From: Halorubrum tebenquichense DSM 14210
Lineage (GTDB): Archaea; Halobacteriota; Halobacteria; Halobacteriales; Haloferacaceae
Direction of reading: 5' to 3'
NCBI RefSeq assembly: GCF_000337415.1
Contig: NZ_AOJD01000027.1
Span: forward strand, 141,054-192,409
DNA length: 51,356 nt
In this document: positions 1 to 7,493 of the stretch, one piece after another
How positions within the stretch are numbered: position 1 is the stretch's first letter
Layout of the letters: each line of letters starts with the position of its first letter
The notes under the pieces: model-generated
Told to the model about the DNA's origin: nothing
What the model saw: only the letters and a program-made list of their open reading frames with translations
The model's database searches: none
Made by a program: the position numbers and the translations under genes

Positions 1-354
1 GGCGACCTCGCCGACCGACTCGTTTCGGAGCTGTCGGGCGGCCAGAAGCAGCGGGCGTACATCGCGCGCGCGCTCGCCAGCGACGCGGACCTCCTCGCGC
101 TCGACGAGCCGACCGTCGGCGTCGACGCCGAGTCGCGCGACGCGTTCTACGCCCTCCTCGACGAGCTCAACGACGAGGGGATCACCATCATTCTCATCGA
201 ACACGACATCGGGGTCGTCACCGACCGCGCGAACCGCATCGCCTGCGTCAACACCGAGCTGTACCACCACGGGGACACGGAGTCGTTCGTCGAGAGCGAC
301 GCCCTCGCGGAGGCGTACGGCACGACGGGACAGGTCGTCCACCACCACCACTGA
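1..354 (+). CDS. Metal (Zn/Mn-type) ABC transporter ATP-binding protein, 3' part
   Basis: The open frame runs in from before base 1, leaving the last 117 residues of an ABC ATPase. It begins just before the signature motif LSGGQ (fragment residues 11-15). The Walker B stretch LLALDEP is at about 31-37 and the H-loop is in ILIEHD at about 66-70. The Walker A half lies outside the window. It energises the permease that follows, whose ATG overlaps this stop codon (TGATG), so the two are translationally coupled. The family (ZnuC/MntA type) moves zinc or manganese inward. The protein ends in four consecutive histidines, which suits metal handling, but the metal cannot be decided from sequence alone. 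ABC ATPase is certain; metal class is inferred mainly from the partner permease. Confidence 0.9.
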   Translation, partial: GDLADRLVSELSGGQKQRAYIARALASDADLLALDEPTVGVDAESRDAFYALLDELNDEGITIILIEHDIGVVTDRANRIACVNTELYHHGDTESFVESDALAEAYGTTGQVVHHHH

Positions 355-1424
355 TGAGCGGGGAATCGCGGGCGGACGGCGACCGGACTCGACGGGACCG
401 CTCCCGCCCCGACCGCGGGCTCCGCCGGACCGCGGAGCTCGTCGGCATCGGCGTCACCGCTGTCGTCGCCGCCGTCATGCTCGGGTTCGTTCTGCTGTAC
501 TGGGCGCGGGACCTCCCCGTGGCGAGCGACCTGTACGCCGCGTTCCGCTCGTTCGGCCGGGGGATGGACGCCGCGTTCGGGACGAACGTGTTCCGCCACC
601 CGGTCATGTGGCAGTCGATGGCGGTCGGCGTGCTCGTCGGGGTGGTCGCCCCGCTCGTCGGCTCCTTCCTCGTCCACCGCGAGATGGCGCTGATCGGGGA
701 GACGCTCGCGCACACCGCCTTCGCCGGAGTCGCGGTCGGCATCCTCCTCACGGCCTCGACCGGGTGGAACGGGTCGCTGCTGCTCGTCGCGCTCGTCGTC
801 GGCATCCTCGGCGCGCTCGCCGTCCAGTGGCTCACCGAACGCACCGACGCCTACGGCGACGTGCCCATCGCGATCATGCTCAGCGGGAGCTTCGCGGTCG
901 GCACCCTGATCATCAGCTACGGCGACGGGCTCACCGGCGTCAACATCCAGGGGTACCTGTTCGGGAACCTCGCGGTCGTCACGCCGGAGGGGGCGCGCCT
1001 CATGGGCGCGCTCTCGCTGATCGTCGTCGCGGGCGTGGCGCTGACGTACAAGCAGCTCCTCTTCATCACCTTCGACGAGCAGGCCGCGCGGGTCGCGCAG
1101 CTGAACGTCACGGGCTACAACACCCTGCTCGTGGTGTTGACCGCGGTCGTCGTCGTGGGCGCGATGCAGGTGCTCGGCGTCATCCTCGTCGCCGCGATGT
1201 TGGTCGTCCCCGTCGCGGCGGCCTCGCAGGTCGCCCGGAGCTTCCGCGAGACGATGTATCTCGGAGTGATCTTCGGCCAGCTGTCGGTGGCCGGCGGCTT
1301 CGCGGTCTCGATCGGGCTCGGACTCCCCTCCGGCGGATCGATCGTGGTCACGGCCATCGCGGTGTACCTCGCCGCGGTCGTCGGCTCCGGCTCCTCGGTG
1401 AGGGCCATCTCGTCGCACGGGTGA
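354..1424 (+). CDS. Metal ABC transporter permease (ZnuB/MntB family)
   Basis: A 356-aa membrane protein forming the channel of a zinc/manganese-type ABC importer. After about 25 polar residues come a run of hydrophobic segments typical of the ABC-3 permease family. Conserved stretches include MALIGETLAHTAFAGVAVG (about 110-128), matching the family's 'HaxlpGvalG' region that contacts the ATPase, and the late segment LGVILVAAMLVVPVAAA. It is somewhat longer than the usual 270-300 aa because of an N-terminal extension with an extra hydrophobic segment. Its ATG overlaps the ATPase stop (TGATG at 352-356). The substrate-binding lipoprotein is not in view and is probably upstream. Start chosen by the overlap. 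Confidence 0.9.
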   Translation: MSGESRADGDRTRRDRSRPDRGLRRTAELVGIGVTAVVAAVMLGFVLLYWARDLPVASDLYAAFRSFGRGMDAAFGTNVFRHPVMWQSMAVGVLVGVVAPLVGSFLVHREMALIGETLAHTAFAGVAVGILLTASTGWNGSLLLVALVVGILGALAVQWLTERTDAYGDVPIAIMLSGSFAVGTLIISYGDGLTGVNIQGYLFGNLAVVTPEGARLMGALSLIVVAGVALTYKQLLFITFDEQAARVAQLNVTGYNTLLVVLTAVVVVGAMQVLGVILVAAMLVVPVAAASQVARSFRETMYLGVIFGQLSVAGGFAVSIGLGLPSGGSIVVTAIAVYLAAVVGSGSSVRAISSHG

Positions 1425-1489
1425 CGGCGACGCCCCCGCGCCGCGGGCGGGAGACGACCGCGTTCGCCCCCGTCCGGTTTCCACAGACC

Positions 1490-1497
1490 CTTATGTC
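1490..1497 (+). promoter_or_regulatory. TATA-like box before the 94-aa gene
   Basis: The stretch CCTTATGT lies about 27 bases before the ATG at 1517, the spacing expected for a haloarchaeal promoter with a leaderless or near-leaderless transcript. Confidence 0.45.
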
Positions 1498-1516
1498 GCG
1501 GCCGCGACCCACGCGT

Positions 1517-1801
1517 ATGGGAGAGACAGAGACCTACACGGTCACCGGTCCCGACGGTGACGAAGAGTCGTTCGAACTGCCCGCCGGCCTCGTCGACGTG
1601 CTCAGCGAACAGGGCGAACCGTCGACGGCGGTCGTCTCCGACGTGGTCGTTCAGGCGATGGCCCAGCAGGCCCACGTCATCGTCCACCACAGCGAGGGGG
1701 ACGTGCCCGAGGACATCGCGGAGATGGAGGAGACGGCCGCGGAGCTGTTCGAGGAGCGCTTCGGTCAGCCCCTCGAAGAGGCGCTCGGCCACTCGCACTG
1801 A
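1517..1801 (+). CDS. Haloarchaeal conserved small acidic protein
   Basis: A 94-aa soluble, very acidic protein. It opens with a short beta-rich stretch (TYTVTGPDG), followed by a mostly helical acidic body (VVVQAMAQQAHVIVHH, then EDIAEMEETAAELFEERF) and a C-terminal HSH. It has no signal peptide or membrane segment. I recognise the overall type as a small protein conserved among haloarchaea (possibly the DUF7545 family) but know no function. It has its own TATA-like box and stands alone between the metal transporter and the DCC oxidoreductase. The ATG at 1517 is the only start compatible with the promoter spacing. Confidence 0.75.
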   Translation: MGETETYTVTGPDGDEESFELPAGLVDVLSEQGEPSTAVVSDVVVQAMAQQAHVIVHHSEGDVPEDIAEMEETAAELFEERFGQPLEEALGHSH

Positions 1802-1841
1802 GCGGGTTCAATGCCGCGTTCCACCCGAACCGGTTCGCCCC

Positions 1842-1862
1842 GACCGGCCGCTTAAGCCGGTC
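1842..1862 (+). promoter_or_regulatory. Inverted repeat spanning the TATA region of the DCC gene
   Basis: GACCGGC (1842-1848) and GCCGGTC (1856-1862) form a perfect 7-bp dyad around CGCTTAA. The TTAA lies about 28 bases before the ATG at 1881 and is the likely TATA box. A protein bound here would block the promoter; alternatively it is a hairpin ending the upstream transcript. Confidence 0.4.
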
Positions 1863-1880
1863 GAGACCCTACCTTCTCAC

Positions 1881-2324
1881 ATGACTACGGACCCGGACGG
1901 CGCTGACGCTCCGGTGTTGATATTCGACGGTGACTGCCCGTACTGCTCGGTCGCGGCGGTCGCGCTCCGCCGGCTCGACGGGGTCGTCGCGGTCCCGTGG
2001 GAGGCCGACCCGGTCGGGCGGTTCCTCGACGCGCAGTTCGGCGCGCGCCCGTTCGCGATGGTGTTCGTCGACCCCGTCGAGCGCCGCGTCTACGCCGGCC
2101 GCTCGGCCGCGGAAGAGCTGGCGAACCGCGCCGGGACCCCCGGGATCGTCGGGGGGCTCGTCCGCGACAACTACGACACCATCGCCGGCGTCGTCGGCGC
2201 GCTCTCGGGCCGCGACCGCGACCCGGACGACTTCCACGACACCTACTCGCTCGACGACGACGCCGGCGAGCTGATCGGGTCGCTCCGGGCGGCCGCGGAC
2301 GAGGCCCCGACCGCGCTGTCGTGA
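1881..2324 (+). CDS. DCC family thiol-disulfide oxidoreductase (DUF393)
   Basis: A 147-aa protein of the DCC (YuxK/DUF393) family, named for its redox motif. The active-site stretch FDGDCPYC (about residues 14-21) begins the domain and carries the CxxC-like pair; the usual family form is DGxCxxC. The rest follows the family: a central RPFAMVFVDP strand and a C-terminal acidic tail. It has no signal peptide, so it acts in the cytoplasm. Substrates for this family are generally unknown. Its TGA overlaps the ATG of a 19-codon ORF (TGATG), which in turn overlaps the DUF123 gene, so all three may be translated from one mRNA. The start at 1881 is supported by a TTAA box about 28 bases upstream. Confidence 0.85.
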   Translation: MTTDPDGADAPVLIFDGDCPYCSVAAVALRRLDGVVAVPWEADPVGRFLDAQFGARPFAMVFVDPVERRVYAGRSAAEELANRAGTPGIVGGLVRDNYDTIAGVVGALSGRDRDPDDFHDTYSLDDDAGELIGSLRAAADEAPTALS

Positions 2325-2383
2325 TGTCGGCGGCGACGACTCGACCGGCGGCGAGCGATAGCTCGGGGACGACGGACCGATGA
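2324..2383 (+). CDS. Possible 19-aa coupling ORF
   Basis: A 20-codon ORF beginning MSAATTRPA. Its ATG overlaps the stop of the DCC gene (TGATG) and its TGA overlaps the ATG of the DUF123 gene (ATGA). It encodes no recognisable domain. The double overlap is what would be expected if ribosomes moved through it from one gene to the next, but in GC-rich DNA a short open frame with such overlaps can also arise by chance. Confidence 0.3.
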   Translation: MSAATTRPAASDSSGTTDR

Positions 2384-2889
2384 GCGACGCCGACGGCGGC
2401 AGCTACACGCTCGTCGTCGACCTCGCGGCGGACGCGACCCTGTCCGCGGGCGCGCTCGGCGAGCACCGGCTCCCGACGGGCGCGTACGCGTACACCGGCA
2501 GCGCGCTCGGGTCCGGCGGCTTCTCGCGGGTCGACAGACACCGGCGGACCGCGCGCGGCGACCACGACGTGCGCCACTGGCACGTCGACTACCTGCTGGG
2601 GCACCCGGCGGCGCGGATCGACCGCGTCGTCCGGAGCCGCGGCGTCGACGTCGAGTGCGCGGTCGCGCGTCAACTTCCGGACGGACCGATCGACGGGTTC
2701 GGGGCTTCCGACTGCGACTGCCCGAGCCACTTGGCCGATGGCGGCGGGGACGACGCCGGGGCCGACCCCGACCGCGGCGACGCCCGCAACGCCCTCGCCG
2801 AGCGCACGCTGGCGGCCCACGAGGCGGCGGTCGCGGAGTCCGACGACCCGGACGCGACTGTCGACGTCGTCGCCGGTTCGGGGGAGTAA
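2380..2889 (+). CDS. DUF123 (GIY-YIG-like, Uri-type) domain protein
   Basis: A 169-aa protein matching the DUF123 family, which is related to the GIY-YIG nuclease fold. The conserved features are YTLVVDLA near the N-terminus, GAYAYTGSALG (the GIY-YIG-like 'Y..YtGsa' turn), RVDRHRR, the stretch HWHVDYLL, and the cysteine-containing GFGASDCDCPSHL. The family is widespread in archaea; nuclease activity is inferred from fold only. The last 45 residues are acidic and of low complexity. The ATG overlaps the stop of the preceding 19-codon ORF (ATGA), and the gene faces the thioesterase on the other strand. Confidence 0.82.
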   Translation: MSDADGGSYTLVVDLAADATLSAGALGEHRLPTGAYAYTGSALGSGGFSRVDRHRRTARGDHDVRHWHVDYLLGHPAARIDRVVRSRGVDVECAVARQLPDGPIDGFGASDCDCPSHLADGGGDDAGADPDRGDARNALAERTLAAHEAAVAESDDPDATVDVVAGSGE

Positions 2890-2951
2890 GGCCCGGAGAG
2901 GCGGTCCGAGGAGCGAAGCTCGAAAGAGCGGGGTTCGACCGGACTGCCGTC

Positions 2952-3434
2952 TCAGAGGTCGTACCGATCGACGACCTGTCGGAGCTGTTCCTCCCGTCCC
3001 TCCATGGCGTCCTCGCGGAGGACGCGCTCGTCCTCGGACGGGCACTCCAAGTCCGGGACCGGGGTCGGCCGCCCCTCCTCGTCGAGCGCGACGAAGGTGA
3101 AGTAGGAGGTGGTCGTCCGGCGCGTCTCGTCCGTGCGGGGGTTCTCGGCGCGCACGTCGACTTTCACGTCGACGCTGGTCCGGCCCGTGTTGAACACGTA
3201 TCCCTCGATAATGGCGACCTCGCCCATCTCGATGGGCGCGATGAAGTCGACGTGGTCCATCGAGGCGGTGACCACCTGCCGGTTCGCGAACCGCATGCCG
3301 GCGATGGCACCGCAGATGTCCATCCAATGTAACACCGTCCCCCCGAGCGCGCGGCCGAGGTTGTTCGTGTCGTTCGGCAGCAGCATCTCCGTCATCTCGG
3401 TGTGGGAGGAGCCGAGGGTGGCCGTCTCGTCCAT
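2952..3434 (-). CDS. Acyl-CoA thioesterase (hotdog fold)
   Basis: A 160-aa single hotdog-domain protein of the acyl-CoA thioesterase family (YciA/BACH type), hydrolysing acyl-CoA to free acid and CoA. The region MTEMLLPNDTNNLGRALGGTVLHWMD matches the family's central helix with the catalytic N..G.v.GG..l.wmD pattern. VTASMDHVDFIAPIEMGE follows as the characteristic 'd.v.F..P...Ge' strand. It is cytosolic. The start at 3434 gives a normal family length and has a TTCAAG box about 30 bases upstream. The exact acyl-chain preference is not readable from sequence. Confidence 0.88.
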   Translation of the reverse strand: MDETATLGSSHTEMTEMLLPNDTNNLGRALGGTVLHWMDICGAIAGMRFANRQVVTASMDHVDFIAPIEMGEVAIIEGYVFNTGRTSVDVKVDVRAENPRTDETRRTTTSYFTFVALDEEGRPTPVPDLECPSEDERVLREDAMEGREEQLRQVVDRYDL

Positions 3435-3532
3435 GCGCTCCGTGGGAGGGCCGGCGACTTGAACGGCGGGCTTCGCGTTTCGGGACGAGAACGCCCGGGG
3501 AAGAGCGATAGCGGGGCGCGAGCGGTCCGGTT

Positions 3533-3991
3533 TCAGCGTTCCTCGGAGGGGTCGCCGTCCCCGCTGAAGCGTATCGAGTCCGGCGGACGGCCCGCCTCGT
3601 CTATCACCGCGTCGGTGACGACGATGGGGCAGTCGACGCGGACGGCCAGCGCGAGCGCGTCGGAGGGGCGGGCGTCGAAGACGAACCGCTCCGGCTCGCC
3701 GTCGTCGTAGCGCTCGGCGTCGACCTTCGCGTAGAAGGTGCCGTCGCGGAGGTCGTCGACGCGGACGCGGTCGATAGCGCCGCCGAACTCCGTGAGGATC
3801 TCGACGAGGAGGTCGTGGGTGAGCGGTCGGTCGAACGGTTCGCCCTCCAGCGCCATCCCAATCGACTGTGCCTGGTCGCCGCTGACGAATATCGGGACGT
3901 ACTCGCCGCGCGCCGAGAGGATCACCGCCGGGACGTCGCCGCTCGGCGCTGAGCCCGCACCGACCCCGACGACCTCGGCCTCGTGTTCCAT
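3533..3991 (-). CDS. Bifunctional nuclease family protein (DUF151)
   Basis: A 152-aa protein of the DUF151/bifunctional nuclease family. The core reads PAVILSARGEYVPIFVSGDQAQSIGMALEG and then the diagnostic region RFVFDARPSDALALAVRVDCPIVV, where 'aRpSDAlalA' is the family hallmark. Plant and bacterial relatives have been reported with nuclease activity; in archaea the role is unknown. It is soluble and acidic. A TATTCAAG box lies about 30 bases before the ATG, consistent with an independent leaderless transcript. It lies between the thioesterase and the membrane HTH regulator, all on the minus strand. Confidence 0.87.
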   Translation of the reverse strand: MEHEAEVVGVGAGSAPSGDVPAVILSARGEYVPIFVSGDQAQSIGMALEGEPFDRPLTHDLLVEILTEFGGAIDRVRVDDLRDGTFYAKVDAERYDDGEPERFVFDARPSDALALAVRVDCPIVVTDAVIDEAGRPPDSIRFSGDGDPSEER

Positions 3992-4053
3992 ACCGGAACG
4001 TGGTGGCGGCGGCTTGAATAGCTGTCCCACGCCCGGCGCTCGGGGCGGCGGCG

Positions 4054-4740
4054 CTACGCCGACGCGCGGTACCAGTACGCCCACGCGAGCGTGAAAACGA
4101 GCGCGGCACCGAGGAAGAAGACGACCCCGGGTTCGACGAGCGAGACCGCGTACTCCGCCAGCGGGTCGCCGACGAGTTCGATCGCGCCGTCTGTCGCGTC
4201 CGCCGCCGTCTCCGGCTCCGGCGCGCTCTCTATCGTCGGTCCGTCGGCGGCGGCTCCGGCGTCGTCGCCCTTGGAGACGCCCGCGCCGGCCCCGGCGAGC
4301 GAGCCGACGGCGAGGAGCCGTTGGGCCGCGACCGCCGCGAGGCCGATCAGCCCGTAGCCGCCGAGCAGGCGCATGAGGGCGGTCTTGATCCCGGCCGACT
4401 CCTCGGAGCCGCCGGAGAACAGCACGAGCGGCTCGTCCGCGGCGGCGTACACGTCCATCTCGCGGCCCTTCTCGGAGTAGGCGGTGTCGACGACGTCGAC
4501 GAGGTCGGCGTCGTCGAGCCGCGCGAGGTGGTACTGGACGTTCTGGAGGGAGGTGTCGACCTCGTCGGCGAGTTCGGACTTTGTCGCCGGGCGGTCGTGG
4601 AGCGTCGAGAGGATCGTCCTGGCGGTCTCGGAGCCGAGGGCGGCGATGAGGTCGTCGGCCTCGTCGTCGTCGACGCCGACGACCCGGGGTTCGCGCTCCT
4701 CGGGCGTCGCGTCCGGCAGGGAGGGCAGCAGCCGGGACAT
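4054..4740 (-). CDS. ArsR-like winged-helix regulator with C-terminal membrane segments
   Basis: A 228-aa protein with an N-terminal winged helix (about 28-105). Recognisable parts are LIAALGSETARTILSTLHDRPATKSELADEVDTSLQNVQYHLARLDDADLV, then a region near the wing with EKGREMDVYAAADEPLVLF. After this come a hydrophobic segment at about 122-145, an acidic Ala/Glu linker (150-190), and a second hydrophobic segment near the C-terminus (VVFFLGAALVFTLAWAYWY). Such membrane-tethered ArsR-type proteins are common in haloarchaea; the signal they read is unknown. It is divergent from the TraB-family gene, with 196 bases between. A TTTGTAT box is about 30 bases upstream of the ATG at 4740. Confidence 0.8.
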   Translation of the reverse strand: MSRLLPSLPDATPEEREPRVVGVDDDEADDLIAALGSETARTILSTLHDRPATKSELADEVDTSLQNVQYHLARLDDADLVDVVDTAYSEKGREMDVYAAADEPLVLFSGGSEESAGIKTALMRLLGGYGLIGLAAVAAQRLLAVGSLAGAGAGVSKGDDAGAAADGPTIESAPEPETAADATDGAIELVGDPLAEYAVSLVEPGVVFFLGAALVFTLAWAYWYRASA

Positions 4741-4936
4741 GTGCTGCCGTGAGGCGCGTGAGGATACAAACTTGTTGGATCGGCGGGGACGCTCGATGTC
4801 GTTAGAGCTGCGGGGACGCCCGTCGAGACGGCGGGAGGGACGGTCGGATCGGCGGGGAGCGTCTCCCGCGAGTCGCGGCGCGGGGTTCCGAGACCGACTC
4901 ACAAACCCTAAACGCGGTGACCGAGTACGACGGGTG

Positions 4937-6712
4937 ATGACAGAGACGTCACGGGGGAGCGAGGAGGCACCCCCGTCGACCGACGGGTCCCCGCGGACCG
5001 ACGGTTCCGGCCTCGACGGGGAGGCGAACCGCGGTCCCGACGGCGGCGGGAGCGTCACGGTCGTCGGGACGGCGCACGTCTCCGAGCGCTCCGTCGACCA
5101 AGTCGAGGAGACGATCGAGCGGGAGCGGCCCGACGTGGTCGCGGTGGAACTCGACGAGGGGCGGTACCGCCAGCTCAACGGCGAGACGCCGGACGACCTC
5201 GACGCGGGCGACCTGCTCAAGGGGAACACCGTGTTCCAGTTCCTCGCGTACTGGATGCTCTCGTACGTCCAGACGCAGCTCGGCGAGCGGTTCGACATCG
5301 AGCCGGGTGCCGACATGAAGGCCGCCGTCGACATCGCCGAGTCGCTCGGGATCGACGTCGCCCTAGTCGACCGGGACATACAGACCACGATCCAGCGGTT
5401 CTGGGCACGCATGACGCTCGCGGAGAAGCTCCGGCTCGTGGGCGGGCTCGCGTTCGGCGTCAGCGACCCCCGGGTCGCCGGCGTGATCGGCGGGCTGCTC
5501 GTCGGGATCGTCGCCGGGCCGGCGATCGGGCTCTTCGGTGGCGCGGTCGGGATCACGAACGCGATACTGACGAGCGTCGCCGCGGGCGTCCTCGTCGCCG
5601 TCGTCGTCGGGATCGCCGTCGATCAGGTCGGCTCGCTCGCGCTCTCGCCGGACCAGCGGCTCTACGCCGCGGTCGGCTCGGGGCTCGCCCTCGGCGTCGC
5701 CGCCGGGCTGACCGGGGTCGCGGACGGGCTCGTCTCGACGTACCTCGGCGGCTTCGCGGTGACCGCGATCGGCGGCTTTGGGATCGGCATCGGCCTCGGG
5801 CTGGTCGTCGGCGCGGTCCTCGCGCTCGCCGTAGGGGCGTTCGCCGGCGGCGACGGCGACGTCGAGGCCGGCGGGATCGAGGAGCTGGACGCCGCCGACC
5901 TCACCGACACGGACGTGGTGACGATGATGATGGAGGAGTTCCGGCAGTTCTCCCCGGGCGGCGCGGAGGCGCTCATCGACGAGCGCGACGCGTTCATCGC
6001 CCACCGGCTCGTCGCGCTCCGCGAGGCCGGCCACGACGTGGTCGCCGTCGTCGGGGCCGGTCACCAGGCCGGAATCGAGGGGTATCTCGCGAACCCCGCG
6101 ACGCTCCCGCCGATGGAGAGTCTGGTCGGCGAGGAGTCCGGCCGGGGCCTGCCGTGGAAGAAGGCGATCGGCTACGCGATCACGGTCGGCTTCGTCGGCT
6201 TCTTCCTCCTGCTGGCGCTTGGCGGGGCCGGAAACGCGTTCCTGATCCGGCTGTTCGGCGCGTGGTTCCTGATCAACGGCGTCTTCGCGTTCGCGTTCGC
6301 GAAGGTCGCCGGCGCGCGGTGGCTCTCGGCGGGCGTCGGCGGCGCGGTCGCGTGGATGACCTCGATCAACCCGCTGCTCGCGCCCGGCTGGTTCACCGGC
6401 TACGTCGAGCTCAGGAGCCTGACGGTGAACGTCGCCGACATCGGGGCGCTCAACGAGCTGCTCGGCGACGAGAGCCGGTCGATGACGGACCTGCTCTCCG
6501 CGATGCTGGACGTGCCGCTGTTCCGGCTCATCGTGGTCGTCGCGATGACGAACGTCGGGAGCATCGTCGCGAGCTTCCTCTTCGCGGCGTACGTCATCCC
6601 GGCGATGTTCGGAGCCGAGGTGGGCGGCGTCGAGGACGTCGGTCGCCTGCTCGTCGACGGCGCGGTCAACGGGGCCGATCTCGTCCGCGGCGCTGTCGGG
6701 GGGCTGGCATGA
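4937..6712 (+). CDS. TraB/PrgY family membrane protein
   Basis: A 591-aa protein. After a disordered, acidic N-terminus (about 1-38) comes a TraB/PrgY domain: VTVVGTAHVSERSVDQVEETI and PDVVAVELDEGRYRQL (the GTAHvS and vElD.gR motifs), with the second half of the domain at about 345-395 (FIAHRLVALREAGHDVVAVVGAGHQAGI). A block of glycine-rich hydrophobic helices is inserted between the two halves, and more membrane segments follow to the C-terminus. PrgY-type proteins inhibit or process peptide pheromones in bacteria; archaeal roles are unknown, and the GxxH-containing fold resembles Tiki/EreA-type hydrolases. The stop overlaps the start of an M50 protease, suggesting the two act together at the membrane. 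Confidence 0.88.
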   Translation: MTETSRGSEEAPPSTDGSPRTDGSGLDGEANRGPDGGGSVTVVGTAHVSERSVDQVEETIERERPDVVAVELDEGRYRQLNGETPDDLDAGDLLKGNTVFQFLAYWMLSYVQTQLGERFDIEPGADMKAAVDIAESLGIDVALVDRDIQTTIQRFWARMTLAEKLRLVGGLAFGVSDPRVAGVIGGLLVGIVAGPAIGLFGGAVGITNAILTSVAAGVLVAVVVGIAVDQVGSLALSPDQRLYAAVGSGLALGVAAGLTGVADGLVSTYLGGFAVTAIGGFGIGIGLGLVVGAVLALAVGAFAGGDGDVEAGGIEELDAADLTDTDVVTMMMEEFRQFSPGGAEALIDERDAFIAHRLVALREAGHDVVAVVGAGHQAGIEGYLANPATLPPMESLVGEESGRGLPWKKAIGYAITVGFVGFFLLLALGGAGNAFLIRLFGAWFLINGVFAFAFAKVAGARWLSAGVGGAVAWMTSINPLLAPGWFTGYVELRSLTVNVADIGALNELLGDESRSMTDLLSAMLDVPLFRLIVVVAMTNVGSIVASFLFAAYVIPAMFGAEVGGVEDVGRLLVDGAVNGADLVRGAVGGLA

Positions 6713-7383
6713 GCGCCGGCTCGACCCTCTCGGGGCGGCGGATCGCGGGGCTGTACTTCAGCGGCACCGAGATCCGGGACCTCCTCGTCGCGTGGCTCGC
6801 GCTCGGCGTGGCGTTCGCCCTGTTCTTCGTCGGCGGCTGGAACGGGATCACTCGGATCCTCGCCGCGGGCGTGTTCCCGCCGCTGTTCGTCGCGCTCGCG
6901 ACCGCCGGGGTCGCCTTCCTCCTCCACGAGGTCGCCCACAAGGTGGTCGCGGTCCGCTACGACCAGGTCGCCGAGTTCCGCGCGGACAACAGCATGCTGT
7001 TTATCGCCGTGATGAGCTCGCTCTTAGGCTTCATCTTCGCCGCGCCGGGCGCGGTCCACCACCGCGGGCGGCTCACGCCGCGCGAACACGGCCACATCGC
7101 GCTCGCCGGCCCGGCGGTGAACCTCGGGCTGATGGTCGCGTTCGCCCCGCTGTTCGTCCTCGGCGGCGTCATCGGGAGCGACCTCGTGACCGTCCTCGGC
7201 TCCCGCGGGATCGCGATCAACGCGTTCCTCGCGGCGTTCAACCTGATCCCGTACGGGCCCCTCGACGGGAAGACCGTGATGGGGTGGAGCAAGCCGGTGT
7301 GGGCGGCCGTCTTCGTGCCCTCGGCGCTGCTCGCGGTCGGGTTGGTGTTCGTCCTCGGACTCGGGTTCGGCGGGCCGTACTGA
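6709..7383 (+). CDS. Site-2-protease-like M50 zinc metalloprotease
   Basis: A 224-aa polytopic membrane protein of the M50 family (intramembrane zinc proteases). The catalytic zinc motif HEVAH (HExxH) sits in FLLHEVAHKVVAVRYD at about residues 72-76. The second signature, NLIPYGPLDG (N-x2-P-x4-DG; about 187-196), supplies the third zinc ligand aspartate. HGHIALAGPAVNLGL is the conserved 'H...aGP..N' region. There is no PDZ domain. The ATG overlaps the TraB-family stop by four bases (ATGA), so they are co-translated. Substrate unknown; the pairing suggests shared work on membrane-bound peptides. Confidence 0.9.
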   Translation: MSAGSTLSGRRIAGLYFSGTEIRDLLVAWLALGVAFALFFVGGWNGITRILAAGVFPPLFVALATAGVAFLLHEVAHKVVAVRYDQVAEFRADNSMLFIAVMSSLLGFIFAAPGAVHHRGRLTPREHGHIALAGPAVNLGLMVAFAPLFVLGGVIGSDLVTVLGSRGIAINAFLAAFNLIPYGPLDGKTVMGWSKPVWAAVFVPSALLAVGLVFVLGLGFGGPY

Positions 7384-7493
7384 GTGGGACCGGACGCCGT
7401 CCGCCTTCGGAACGCCGAACGGGGGCAGCCGGGACGGCCGGCCCGCCCCGGCGGAACGGTGCGTTTTTGCTCCGCGGGCGTGGCCTCACACAC

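Noticed and set aside
147-1484. A 445-codon minus-strand open frame opposite the metal permease
   Set aside because: Extreme Arg/Asp/Glu/His composition with no domain; shadow of the permease gene.
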